Assembly: GCF_001677885.1 (NCBI RefSeq) | Contig: NZ_LOCQ01000059.1 | Location: 1 to 64,000 of the forward strand | Source: Janthinobacterium psychrotolerans | GTDB lineage: Bacteria; Pseudomonadota; Gammaproteobacteria; Burkholderiales; Burkholderiaceae_D | Direction of reading: 5' to 3' | DNA: 64,000 nt | Part shown: positions 52,526-61,325 of the stretch, piece by piece | Position numbering within the stretch: the stretch's first letter is position 1 | Layout of the letters: each line of letters starts with the position of its first letter | Translations under genes and position numbers: made by a program | Notes under the pieces: model-generated | What the model was told of the DNA's origin: nothing | What the model saw: only the letters and a program-made list of their open reading frames with translations | The model's database searches: none

Positions 52526-53594
52526 GGCGCCTCCCGGCCGGCGCACTGGCGGCGTGCAGCTGGAAATAGCATTCGGCGATCTGGCCGGCCACGCGGTCCC
52601 AGCTGAACTGTTCCACCAGCGCCTGCACCCTGGCGCGCTCGGGCGGCTGGGCCGCCAGTTGCTCGATGGCCAGGCGCTGGGCGGCGCCGTCTTCCCAATG
52701 CACCTTGCGCAGCGCAAACGCGGAGTCAGGCAGGTCGAGCGCGCTTTGCGCCGTCATCACCACCGGCGTGCCTGCCGCCAGCGCTTCGAGCACGGACAAG
52801 GGCAGCACTTCGCCCTGGCTGGGCAAGGCCACCACAGCGGCCGCATGATAGGCGCTGGCCAGCAGCGGGTCGACGTGTTCCAGGCTGCCCAGCCAGGTGA
52901 CATTGGGCAAGGCCAGCAGTTGCTGCAGATACGGCAATTCATGGCGTGGCGCATGACCGATCAGCACCACCGGCAAGGCGCTGCCGGCCAGGGCCAGCGC
53001 CAGGCCCAGCTGATTCTTGTACGGCGAAATGCTGCCCACCATCAGCACGAATGGGCCAGCGATGCCAGTTTCGCGCCGGAACAGGTCGCCATTGGCCGTA
53101 AAGAAATGAGGATTGACGCCGTTCGGCAAGACGCGGATTTTGTCATCCGCCACGCCGAAGCCCTGCGCGATGGCCTCGCGCTCGGCCTCGCCCAGCGCCA
53201 GCACCAAAGTCGACAAATGCAAGGCGCGCCTGGTCTGGGCATAGCTGGTTTGCACCATCCAGTCCGTCAGCCGGCCCGCCAGCCGATCCGCCAGCTCCGC
53301 GCGGCGCACGGCGGCGCGGTTCCAGCCAGGCGACAGCAGCGGCGACAGCACCACCGGCAGGCCCAGCTCATGGGCCATTTCAACGATGCGAAAATTGCCG
53401 TTGATGGCGGAAAACACGTGGATCAGGTCGTAATCGGCCAAGCGGTCGTAATTGACGTCCACCAGCCCCACCTGCAAAGGCCGGCCCGGCACGGGCATCA
53501 GGCGGTTCAGTGCGGCGACGGTTTCGCGTACCTGTATCTGCAGGCCGCCTTCGCGCTGGAACAGCATGGGATAAGACAGGATGCCGACTCGCAT
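52515..53594 (-). CDS. Glycosyltransferase (GT4)
   Basis: The 359-residue GT-B protein begins MRVGILSYPMLFQREGGLQIQ. The C-terminal half has VLMVGSISPYKNQLGLALAL and the donor-site segment LPSQGEVLPLSVLEALAAGT. It is probably cytoplasmic, adding a sugar of the repeat unit made by the minus-strand block. It lies 9 bases after the flippase gene and overlaps the MBOAT gene by 11 bases, so it is part of that operon. Sugar specificity cannot be read. Confidence 0.9.
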   Translation of the reverse strand: MRVGILSYPMLFQREGGLQIQVRETVAALNRLMPVPGRPLQVGLVDVNYDRLADYDLIHVFSAINGNFRIVEMAHELGLPVVLSPLLSPGWNRAAVRRAELADRLAGRLTDWMVQTSYAQTRRALHLSTLVLALGEAEREAIAQGFGVADDKIRVLPNGVNPHFFTANGDLFRRETGIAGPFVLMVGSISPYKNQLGLALALAGSALPVVLIGHAPRHELPYLQQLLALPNVTWLGSLEHVDPLLASAYHAAAVVALPSQGEVLPLSVLEALAAGTPVVMTAQSALDLPDSAFALRKVHWEDGAAQRLAIEQLAAQPPERARVQALVEQFSWDRVAGQIAECYFQLHAASAPAGRRHAV

Positions 53595-53603
53595 GGTTTT
53601 CCT

Positions 53604-55079
53604 TCAGGGCGGTGTCCTGGCCGCCAGCATCCTGCCGGCCAGCTTGCGCTGCAGCAGTAACAACTCGGCAGCCAGTTCATGTTTCAACAGAAAAATGCCG
53701 GCGATCCAGCACAGTACGGTTGCCATGGCCGTGCCCGGCAACACCAGCAGCGGCATGGCATCGGGCAATTGCTCGGGCAGCCACAGCGCCACCAGCAAGG
53801 GCGCCGGCGCGCTGCAGGCACACAGCAGCAGGCTTTTTTGCACCGTGCGCAGCAGCCGCCGCCAGTCGAGCTCGCAGGCCGCGCGCAGCGCACGATAGCT
53901 GAGCCAACTGCGCAACAACAGCGCCAGCACCACCGCCCAGGCCACCGCCACCAGGCCGAATGGCGCCGCCGCCAGCACCAACGCCACTTTCAGCACGCCG
54001 GCCCAGGTATCGATGCCCACTTGCACGCGCATCTGGCCGCTGGCCACCAGCAGGTAGCGTGCCATGCTGAACATGCTATAGACGGCCGATGACAGACACA
54101 TGATGCGTATCAAGGGCACACAGGCGATCCATTGCTGTCCGTACAGTAATTTGACCAAAGGCAAAGCCATGCAGGCGAGAAAGAAGAAAAACGGCCAGCT
54201 CAGGGCCGTCATATAACTGACCGTGCGCAAATAGGCCGGCGCCGCCCCGCCCTGCCCGCCCGTGCGTTCCCTGGCCGCAAACAGCGGAAACACCACCGGC
54301 GAGATGGCGCTGGTAATCAACTGGTTGAACATATTGAGCACGCTTTGCGCCTTGCCGAACAGCGCCAGGCTTTCGATATCGATCAGCTTGCCGATGATCA
54401 GGTCCGGCGCCGCCACGCTGGCTTCGTCGATCAGCCCGCCTCCGGTCGCATACGCGCCAAACGCCGCCACCGTGCGCATGCCGCGCCGTGACGGCAGCCA
54501 CGGCAGCTCACGGGGCCGCAGCAGCAGGCTCGCCAGCAACGACGCCACGCTGCCAGCCAGCGCCGCCCACACCATGCTCATGTAGCTGTAACCGAGCAGC
54601 GCCAGCCCCACGGCCACCAGCAGATTGGTCACGCTGTTGCTGGCATTGATGGCGTAAATGGCGCGAAAGCGCAGTTGCCGGCGCAATATGGGCATGGTCA
54701 GCGCGCTGAAGGGGATCAGAATGAAATTTATCGACAGCAATTGCAGCACCAGTTGTAACCTTGGTTCCTCGTAAAAGCGCGCCAGCGGCCCACTGGCGGC
54801 CAGCACCAGCAGCGCCAGCAGCCAGGCAACAAGCAGGCTGGTGGCCAGCGCCGCGCGCAGCTTGGCCATGTCCAGCTGCTTTTCCTGGATCAGGTATTGG
54901 CCGACACCGAAGTCGCGCACCACCTGGGCCAGCGCCACCAGCACCGCGCCGAGCGAATACACGCCGACCTCGGCCGGCGTCAACAGGCGCGACAAGATCA
55001 TGGTGGCCACGATGCCCAGCAGCAGCACCGTATATTTCTCGGCAAACGAAAACAGCAGGGAATGGCGCGTGGCGCTCAT
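53604..55079 (-). CDS. Polysaccharide flippase (Wzx/WzxC-like, MOP family)
   Basis: The 491-residue membrane protein has about 12-14 hydrophobic helices and the typical N-terminus of repeat-unit flippases (SLLFSFAEKYTVLLLGIVAT, SRLLTPAEVGVYSLG, RDFGVGQYLIQEKQL). It would flip undecaprenyl-linked repeat units to the periplasm. It is the only flippase candidate in the window, so it presumably serves the whole locus. It starts 3 bases after the GT2-GT4 fusion gene. Confidence 0.92.
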   Translation of the reverse strand: MSATRHSLLFSFAEKYTVLLLGIVATMILSRLLTPAEVGVYSLGAVLVALAQVVRDFGVGQYLIQEKQLDMAKLRAALATSLLVAWLLALLVLAASGPLARFYEEPRLQLVLQLLSINFILIPFSALTMPILRRQLRFRAIYAINASNSVTNLLVAVGLALLGYSYMSMVWAALAGSVASLLASLLLRPRELPWLPSRRGMRTVAAFGAYATGGGLIDEASVAAPDLIIGKLIDIESLALFGKAQSVLNMFNQLITSAISPVVFPLFAARERTGGQGGAAPAYLRTVSYMTALSWPFFFFLACMALPLVKLLYGQQWIACVPLIRIMCLSSAVYSMFSMARYLLVASGQMRVQVGIDTWAGVLKVALVLAAAPFGLVAVAWAVVLALLLRSWLSYRALRAACELDWRRLLRTVQKSLLLCACSAPAPLLVALWLPEQLPDAMPLLVLPGTAMATVLCWIAGIFLLKHELAAELLLLQRKLAGRMLAARTPP

Positions 55080-55082
55080 GGT

Positions 55083-57149
55083 TCAGACCAGCCCGGCATA
55101 GAACTGGCGCAACTGCCGCTCCAGGCGCGGCATCGAATAGCGCTGCTCGGCTTCCTGGCGCGCCGCCAGCGCCATCTGCACGCGCCGGGGGCCATCGCTG
55201 AGCAGGTCGGCCACGGCCGCGCAGGCCGCCAGTTCATCATCAAGTGGCAGCAGCAGTCCACCGGCGCACTGGTGCAGGATATCGCGCGTGCCAGGCACGT
55301 CGGTGCCCAGCGCCGGCACGCCACAGGCCATCGCCTCGATGGTGGCGATGCCGAAGCCTTCGTTGCGGCTAAGCAACAGATGCAGGTCGAAGGCCGGCAT
55401 CAGCAGCTCGATGCGTTCCTGGTAGCCGGTAAAGATGACCTTTGCGCCGACGCCGGCCGCCTGCACCTCCAGGCGCAGCGCCGCTTCCAGCGGTCCGGTG
55501 CCGGCCAGCACCAGATATAGTTGCGGAAAACGCGGCAGCAGGCGCAGGAACATGGCCAGCAGCGCTGCGGGCCGCTTTTGCGGCGACAGCCGGGCAACCG
55601 ATCCCAGCACCAGCGCATCCTGGGGCAAGCCCAGCTGTTCGCGCGCCTGTTTTCTGCGCTGGAGCGACACGATAAAGACGTCGGTATCGACGCCGTTCGG
55701 TATCACGGCCAGGCGCGTGCCAGGCGCCAGCATGTCGCGATAGAGCGCCATGAAATGTTGCAGCGCTGATGGCGACACGGCGTACACGCCTTTCACGCAG
55801 CGCATGGCCGTGGCCAGCAGCGGCCGCTGCCAGGCGCTGAAGGGTTCCAGTGGAAACGCATTGTGCACGCTGATCACGGCCGGCAAGCGGCAACGGCTGG
55901 CCTGCCACAGGATGGACGCGCCGTATGCCGTCCAGCAGAACGCCACATGGACCAGGTCGGCCCGATAGCGCCGCAGCCGCCAGGCGCCCGTCAGCCAGGC
56001 GCGCAGCAGGTTCAGCCTGCGCCATGGCCAGTGCTCGATGAACAGCGGCGGCTGGTAGACGCTGATGCGCACTTGCTGGGCCCGCAAGGCCTGGGCCCAG
56101 CGCTCAAAACCGGCAAAGCGGCGCAGCGCCAGCAGGCTGTGGTAGCCGGCGCCGTCGAGCATGCGCGCTTCCTGCGCCATGCGCAGTTCCATGCCGCCCA
56201 GCTCGCCCGAATAACTGGTAATCAGGATGCGCAAACGCTGTCGGCCCTTGCTTTGCCACGCTTCCTGGCAATAGCCGGCAATATTGGCCAGCTCCCAGCG
56301 CCGCACGAAAACCTGTGCCTGGTCACGCCGCAGCCAGGCGGCAAGCATTGCAAGTGCGTCGCGCATGAACCGTCCCAGCATCCAGCGTGGTACGGCAGTG
56401 TCTGTCTGCTGGCGAAAGCGTCCCCGCCCATGCAGCCAGGCGCGGCGCAGCACCCACGGCGCCGATACCTGGTGTGGGCGAATGATATGGGCCACCCGTG
56501 CCTGCGGGCAAAACCAGGCCAGGTGCCCCGCCTGCGCCAGGCGCAGGTTGAAATTGACTTCGCCACCCATGGCGTAGCTGGCGCCGTTCGGACCGATGCC
56601 CTCGTCAAAGCGCAGGCCGTCGTCAAAAACGCGCCGGCGTACCGCCATGTTCGCGCCCCACACCAGGCCCGGATAGATGGGGCCGTCCGGCAAGGCAGGT
56701 TCGGTCAGGCCCCAGGTCAGGCCCCGCGGCGTGTGCTGCAGCAGCCAGGGCGCGGGCGGCACCCGCCAGGCCGGCACGATGGCGCCGCCAAACAGCGCAT
56801 GGCAAGGCTGCCGTTCGGCGCACTGCCGCAGGCGCCGCAGCCAGTCGGGCTGCGGAATCGCATCGTCATCGGTCAACACCAGCAAGTCCTGGCCGTCTCC
56901 GCTTTGCTGCAAGACCCGTTCCAGCGCCGCGTTCAAGGCTGCATTCTTGCCGCGCCGGGCCACGTACAAAGTGCTCAAGGGCAAGCGCCCCTGGTAGGCC
57001 GCGAGCACCTCGGCGGTGGTGTCGCTGCTGCCATTGTCGGCGATCACCAGGCGCCAGCCGCCAGCGGGCTGGTCCAGCGCCGTATACGCCTGCAGCACGT
57101 CAGGCAAGGTGGCGGCGCCGTTGTAGGTCGCCATGAGTACGGTCAGCAA
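55083..57149 (-). CDS. GT2-GT4 fusion glycosyltransferase
   Basis: In this 688-residue protein residues 1 to about 300 are a GT-A family 2 transferase (LTVLMATYNGAATLPDVLQ, DNGSSDTT, and the metal-site region LTDDDA near 93). From about 305 the chain is a GT-B family 4 transferase (ILITSYSGELGGMELRMAQE, LGSVARLSPQKRPAALL, LSRNEGFGIATIEAMACGV). The frame is continuous. It may add two successive sugars. It is first in the minus-strand block, with a 141-base non-coding region upstream shared with the divergent O-ligase gene. Confidence 0.9.
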   Translation of the reverse strand: MLTVLMATYNGAATLPDVLQAYTALDQPAGGWRLVIADNGSSDTTAEVLAAYQGRLPLSTLYVARRGKNAALNAALERVLQQSGDGQDLLVLTDDDAIPQPDWLRRLRQCAERQPCHALFGGAIVPAWRVPPAPWLLQHTPRGLTWGLTEPALPDGPIYPGLVWGANMAVRRRVFDDGLRFDEGIGPNGASYAMGGEVNFNLRLAQAGHLAWFCPQARVAHIIRPHQVSAPWVLRRAWLHGRGRFRQQTDTAVPRWMLGRFMRDALAMLAAWLRRDQAQVFVRRWELANIAGYCQEAWQSKGRQRLRILITSYSGELGGMELRMAQEARMLDGAGYHSLLALRRFAGFERWAQALRAQQVRISVYQPPLFIEHWPWRRLNLLRAWLTGAWRLRRYRADLVHVAFCWTAYGASILWQASRCRLPAVISVHNAFPLEPFSAWQRPLLATAMRCVKGVYAVSPSALQHFMALYRDMLAPGTRLAVIPNGVDTDVFIVSLQRRKQAREQLGLPQDALVLGSVARLSPQKRPAALLAMFLRLLPRFPQLYLVLAGTGPLEAALRLEVQAAGVGAKVIFTGYQERIELLMPAFDLHLLLSRNEGFGIATIEAMACGVPALGTDVPGTRDILHQCAGGLLLPLDDELAACAAVADLLSDGPRRVQMALAARQEAEQRYSMPRLERQLRQFYAGLV

Positions 57150-57290
57150 GCGCGTCTCCCATGTTTTAGGAATGCAAGGTTACCGAGCAGTGTACTGAGC
57201 GTATCGCCAGAGCCGTTGACAGGCGTCAATGCCCGGTGCCTGCGATGCGATAACACTAGGCGACACCGCCAGCGAGGAAACCTAAATCCC

Positions 57291-58595
57291 ATGCGTGACA
57301 TACTGATTACCCTGATCGTGTTCGGTTCGCTCCCCTTTATTTTCAAGGTGCCTGCCCATGGCGCCCTGATGTGGGTCTGGGTCAGCGTGATGAATCCCCA
57401 TACGCAAGGCTGGGGATTTGCCACCCAGTTGCCGTTTGCCATGATCATCGCGGTGGCCACCATGGCCAGCATGCTGCTCTCGCGCACGCCCAAGAGCCTG
57501 CCGATGACACCGGTCAGCGTGTTGCTGCTGCTTTTCGTGGTGTGGATGAACGTGACGGCGCCGTTTGCCCTGATACCGGGGCCGTCGTGGGTGCAGTGGA
57601 ACAAGGTCATGAAGATCATGCTGATGAGCTTTGTGGTGATGATGGTGATACGCACCCGTACCGATATCATCAGGCTGGTGTGGGTGCTGGTGGTGTCGAT
57701 CGGCTTTTATGGCGTCAAGGGCGGCATCTTTACCATCCGCAGTGGCGGCACGGAACGGGTGTGGGGGCCGGAAGCGACGTTTATCGGTGACAACAATGCG
57801 CTGGCCCTGGCGCTGATCATCACGATCCCGCTGATGTTCTATCTGCAGCAAAACAGCGACCAGCGCTGGGTGCGCCGTGGCCTGACAGGGGCGATGGTGC
57901 TGAGCGCCCTGGCCGCGCTCGGTTCGTATTCGCGCGGCGGCCTGCTGGCAATCGCCGCCATGTGTCTGTTCATGTGGGTCAAGAGCGGCAAAAAAGTGGC
58001 GCTGGGCGCGCTGCTGTGCTTGCTGGGTCCGCTGCTGCTGGCCTTTATGCCGGAACGCTGGGCCGAACGCATGGACACCATCAATACCTTCCAGGATGAT
58101 ATTTCCGCCCAGGGCCGCCTGAATGCCTGGCAGATGGCGTACAACCTGGCGCGCGACCGCTTCCTCGGTGGCGGCTTCGAAGTGTCCGACGCCGGCATCT
58201 TTGCCCGCTATGCGCCCAACCCGCAGGCCGTGCACGCGGCGCACAGCATCTATTTCCAGGCCCTCGGCGAGCATGGCTTCGTTGGCCTGGCCATCTATCT
58301 GGCGCTGGGCTGGGCCAGCTGGCGCACGGCCGCCACCATTATCAAGCTGTCGCGCGGCAAGCCCGAGCTGGCCTGGGCGCTGGGCCTGGCGACCATGTGC
58401 CAGGCCAGCATGGTGGGCTTTGCCGTCGGCGGCGCTTTCCTCAGCCTGCTGTATTTCGACATGCCGTATTACCTGATGGCGGCGCTGATCGCCACCCGCA
58501 TCCTGGTCGAGCAGCATGTCAAGGCGCAACGCGCCGTGCCGCTGCGAAAGACCCCGGCGGCACCCGCCAAGTCCGGCATGGCGGGCCAGCCATGA
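57291..58595 (+). CDS. Exosortase A-associated O-glycosylation ligase/polymerase (Wzy/WaaL family)
   Basis: The 434-residue multispanning membrane protein begins MRDILITLIVFGSLPFIFKV, matching the PEP-CTERM/XrtA-associated O-antigen ligase family. VWGPEATFIGDNNALALAL, GSYSRGGLLA and HSIYFQALGEHGFVGL are the expected ligase-domain segments. It would polymerise repeat units or transfer glycan onto proteins in the periplasm. A GAGGAAA lies somewhat far (about 12 bases) from the ATG. It overlaps the next gene by ATGA. Confidence 0.92.
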   Translation: MRDILITLIVFGSLPFIFKVPAHGALMWVWVSVMNPHTQGWGFATQLPFAMIIAVATMASMLLSRTPKSLPMTPVSVLLLLFVVWMNVTAPFALIPGPSWVQWNKVMKIMLMSFVVMMVIRTRTDIIRLVWVLVVSIGFYGVKGGIFTIRSGGTERVWGPEATFIGDNNALALALIITIPLMFYLQQNSDQRWVRRGLTGAMVLSALAALGSYSRGGLLAIAAMCLFMWVKSGKKVALGALLCLLGPLLLAFMPERWAERMDTINTFQDDISAQGRLNAWQMAYNLARDRFLGGGFEVSDAGIFARYAPNPQAVHAAHSIYFQALGEHGFVGLAIYLALGWASWRTAATIIKLSRGKPELAWALGLATMCQASMVGFAVGGAFLSLLYFDMPYYLMAALIATRILVEQHVKAQRAVPLRKTPAAPAKSGMAGQP

Positions 58596-59527
58596 GCGGC
58601 GCAACGCTGTCGATCCTGATCTATCACCGGGTGCTGGCGCGGCCCGACCCGCTGTTCCCCGGTGAAGTCGACCGCGCCCTGTTCGAGCGCCAGTTGCGCC
58701 TGCTCAAGCGCTTTTACACGGTGCTGCCGCTGCCCGTCGCCTTGCGGCGCCTGCAGGATGGCGCCCTGCCGCCGCGTGCGGCCTGCATCACGTTCGACGA
58801 CGGCTATGCCGACAATGCCGACCATGCGCTGCCGTTGCTGCAGCAATACGGCCTGCACGCGACATTCTTTATTGCCACGGGTTACCTCAATGGCGGGCAG
58901 ATGTGGAATGACCGGGTCATCGCAGCCATCCGCCATGCGCCGGGCGACACGCTGGACCTGCGCGACCTGGGCCTCGATTGCGTACCGCTGTCCACCCTGG
59001 AGCAGCGCCGCGCCGCCATCGGCCATGTGCTGGGGAAACTGAAATACCTGCCGTTCGAGCAGCGCCAGCGCATGGCCGTCGACCTGCGCCGGCGCGCCGG
59101 TGGCGCCACGCGCACTGTTGAACATGCGATGCTCACTACCGAGCAGCTGCGGCGCCTGCAGGCGGCCGGCATGGGCATCGGCGCGCACACGGTCAGCCAC
59201 CCTATCCTGGCGGCCATGTCGGACCGGGCGGCGCGCAACGATATTGCCAATGGCAAGCACGAACTCGAGCAACTGCTGCAAGCGCCCGTGACCCTGTTTG
59301 CCTATCCGAACGGCAAGGCTGGCCGCGATTACGGGCCGGCCCATGTGGAGATCGTCAAAAGCCTGGGCTTTGCGGCGGCCGTGGCGACCGACTGGGGCGT
59401 GGCGCGCGCGGGCGCCGGGCTGGACCTGTTCCAGCTGCCCCGCTTTACGCCGTGGGATCGAGGACGCATGGCGTTTCTGTGGCGGCTGCGGCAGAACCGG
59501 CGGCAAAGCCACGTGCATGGGCGCTGA
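58592..59527 (+). CDS. Second polysaccharide deacetylase (NodB domain)
   Basis: The 311-residue protein begins SILIYHRVLARPDPLFPGEVD. It has the NodB motif ITFDDGYADN near residue 70, HATFFIATGYL, and IGAHTVSHPILAAM for metal-ligand histidines. The profile differs from the XrtA-specific deacetylase at 36003 (no DUF3473). It is coupled to the O-ligase gene. Its last 83 bases overlap, tail to tail, the end of the amidotransferase gene on the other strand. Confidence 0.92.
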   Translation: MSGATLSILIYHRVLARPDPLFPGEVDRALFERQLRLLKRFYTVLPLPVALRRLQDGALPPRAACITFDDGYADNADHALPLLQQYGLHATFFIATGYLNGGQMWNDRVIAAIRHAPGDTLDLRDLGLDCVPLSTLEQRRAAIGHVLGKLKYLPFEQRQRMAVDLRRRAGGATRTVEHAMLTTEQLRRLQAAGMGIGAHTVSHPILAAMSDRAARNDIANGKHELEQLLQAPVTLFAYPNGKAGRDYGPAHVEIVKSLGFAAAVATDWGVARAGAGLDLFQLPRFTPWDRGRMAFLWRLRQNRRQSHVHGR

Positions 59528-61325
59528 GCCATTGCTCCAGCATCATCAATATCCACACCATGGTGCCGTGATACGCCGGGTGCTCCAGCAGCAGGCGGCC
59601 CTGCAGGTCATCGATAAAGCCGGGGCGCACAATGCCGCGCTGGCGCAGCTGGGCAAGATTGTCAAAAGCAAATTCGCGCAGCGGCGCATGGCTTTGCAGC
59701 CACAGGCCGAACGGCAGGCCGAAGCCGTGCTTTTTCTTGCGGACGATGGCTTTGGGCAGGATGCCGGCCAGCGCCTGCTTGAAAAACGGCCGCAGCTGCA
59801 TGCCGCTGAGCTTGTCACCGGGCGGCAGGCTGGCGGCAAACGCCACCATGGCGTCGTGCAGAAAGGGAAACGCCGCCTCCACGCCGGCCAGTTCGCAGGC
59901 CTTGCGCACCTTGGGCAGGTCGTTGTCGGCCAGCGTAAAACGCATGTCGAGCGCCAGCAGCGCGTTGATCTGGCTGAGCTTGCGTTCGGGCCGCTGCCAC
60001 CAGGCGCTGTTCAGGCAGGCCAGCGCCATGCCGGGGTCGATGGTTTCCAGGAAACCGTCCTCCAGCACCGTGCGATGGCCATAGCGCTGCAGCAAGTTAT
60101 AGCTTTCCAGCCGCGCCGGCAGCGCCATCGTCGCCTGCCCGATATAGCTGCGCGCCTTGTCGCCCAGGCGTGATGGCCGCGCTACTCCCTGGCGAAACAG
60201 CAGCGGCTCGATCAGCCCCTGGCGCAGCATGGCCGGCAGACGTTCATAGCGCGACAGCAAGGCCTGGCGCGCATAGCGCTCGTTGCCGCCAAACAATTCG
60301 TCACCGCCATCGCCACCGAGCATGCGCGTCATGCCGTCGTCGCGCGCCATCCTGGCGCAGTAATAGGCGGGAATCGCCGAGGCGTTGCCAAACGGCTGGT
60401 CGAACACGGCCGCCATGGCTGGAATGGCCGCCAGCACATCGTCGGCCGTCACATAATATTCATGGTGCACGCAGCCGGCATGCGCGGCGGCCAGGCGCGC
60501 GTAATCCATCTCATCGTAGCCGGGCGCGTCAAAACCGATCGAGTAGGTGCGCGCACCCGTGCCCGTCACTTGCCCGACGATGGCGGCAATGGTCGTACTG
60601 TCGGTGCCACCGCTCAAGAATGCCCCGGTGCGCTCCGCCGCCCCGCCCAGGCTGCTCTCCACCGCCAGGCGCAAGGTGTGCAAAAACGCCTGCTGGCGGC
60701 TGGCAAAGGTGGCGATGGTGTTTTCCTGGAACGCCAGCGACCAGTAACTGCCCTTGCACTGCGTTCCTGCGCGCACGTGCAGGTATTCTCCCGGCAACAG
60801 GCGCTGCCAGCCCAAGTAAGCTGTGCCCGGCGCCGGCACCATATGAAAAAACAGGTAGTGATACAGGGCCTGCGGATCGAGCGCGCCGCGCATGCCCGGC
60901 TGGGCCAGCATGGCGTCGTGCGAGGAGGCAAAGCACACGCCTTGCGCATGGCGGGCATAGGCCAGCGGATAACTGCCGGCGCGGTCCACCGCCAGCAGCA
61001 GCTGGCCGGAGGCGCCGTCAAGAATGGCCAGCGCAAATTCACCGCACAAGGCCGCGCAGGCCGCCGCGCCGCGCGCCAGCCACAGCGGCGCCAGGCGCTG
61101 CGCCACGCCAACAGACGATGCATCGAGCACGGGCCGGCCCCATACGGCAATCAGCAAGTCACCGTGCTGATGCAGATGGCCGCAGCCCTCGCCGGCGGCC
61201 ACGGCCACGGCGCCACCCGGGCTGCTGCACGCCTGCAAGGGCGCCGCGTCAAAGCGCGCCAAGGGCGCGGCCATCACCGTGATCGATTCATCACTGGCGC
61301 CCAGCCAACCGCACAGGCCGCTCAT
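59445..61325 (-). CDS. Exosortase A-associated asparagine synthase-like protein 2
   Basis: The 626-residue protein has the domain order of asparagine synthase B. The ATP-PPase half looks active (LSGGTDSTTIAAIV, GDGGDELFGGNERY). The glutaminase half starts MSGLCGWLG, so its cysteine is residue 5 and not the N-terminal nucleophile Cys2 needed by class II amidotransferases. Unless a processing event exposes it, glutaminase activity is doubtful, and the enzyme may use free ammonia or another amine. The start overlaps the decarboxylase stop (ATGA). It is last in the ligase-decarboxylase-amidotransferase operon. Confidence 0.9.
   Translation of the reverse strand: MSGLCGWLGASDESITVMAAPLARFDAAPLQACSSPGGAVAVAAGEGCGHLHQHGDLLIAVWGRPVLDASSVGVAQRLAPLWLARGAAACAALCGEFALAILDGASGQLLLAVDRAGSYPLAYARHAQGVCFASSHDAMLAQPGMRGALDPQALYHYLFFHMVPAPGTAYLGWQRLLPGEYLHVRAGTQCKGSYWSLAFQENTIATFASRQQAFLHTLRLAVESSLGGAAERTGAFLSGGTDSTTIAAIVGQVTGTGARTYSIGFDAPGYDEMDYARLAAAHAGCVHHEYYVTADDVLAAIPAMAAVFDQPFGNASAIPAYYCARMARDDGMTRMLGGDGGDELFGGNERYARQALLSRYERLPAMLRQGLIEPLLFRQGVARPSRLGDKARSYIGQATMALPARLESYNLLQRYGHRTVLEDGFLETIDPGMALACLNSAWWQRPERKLSQINALLALDMRFTLADNDLPKVRKACELAGVEAAFPFLHDAMVAFAASLPPGDKLSGMQLRPFFKQALAGILPKAIVRKKKHGFGLPFGLWLQSHAPLREFAFDNLAQLRQRGIVRPGFIDDLQGRLLLEHPAYHGTMVWILMMLEQWLSAHARGFAAGSAAAATETPCVLDPTA

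Noticed and set aside
57216..57245. TTGACA as a -35 element for the O-ligase gene
   Set aside because: No acceptable -10 hexamer is found at 16-18 bases; the nearest candidate is about 25 bases away.
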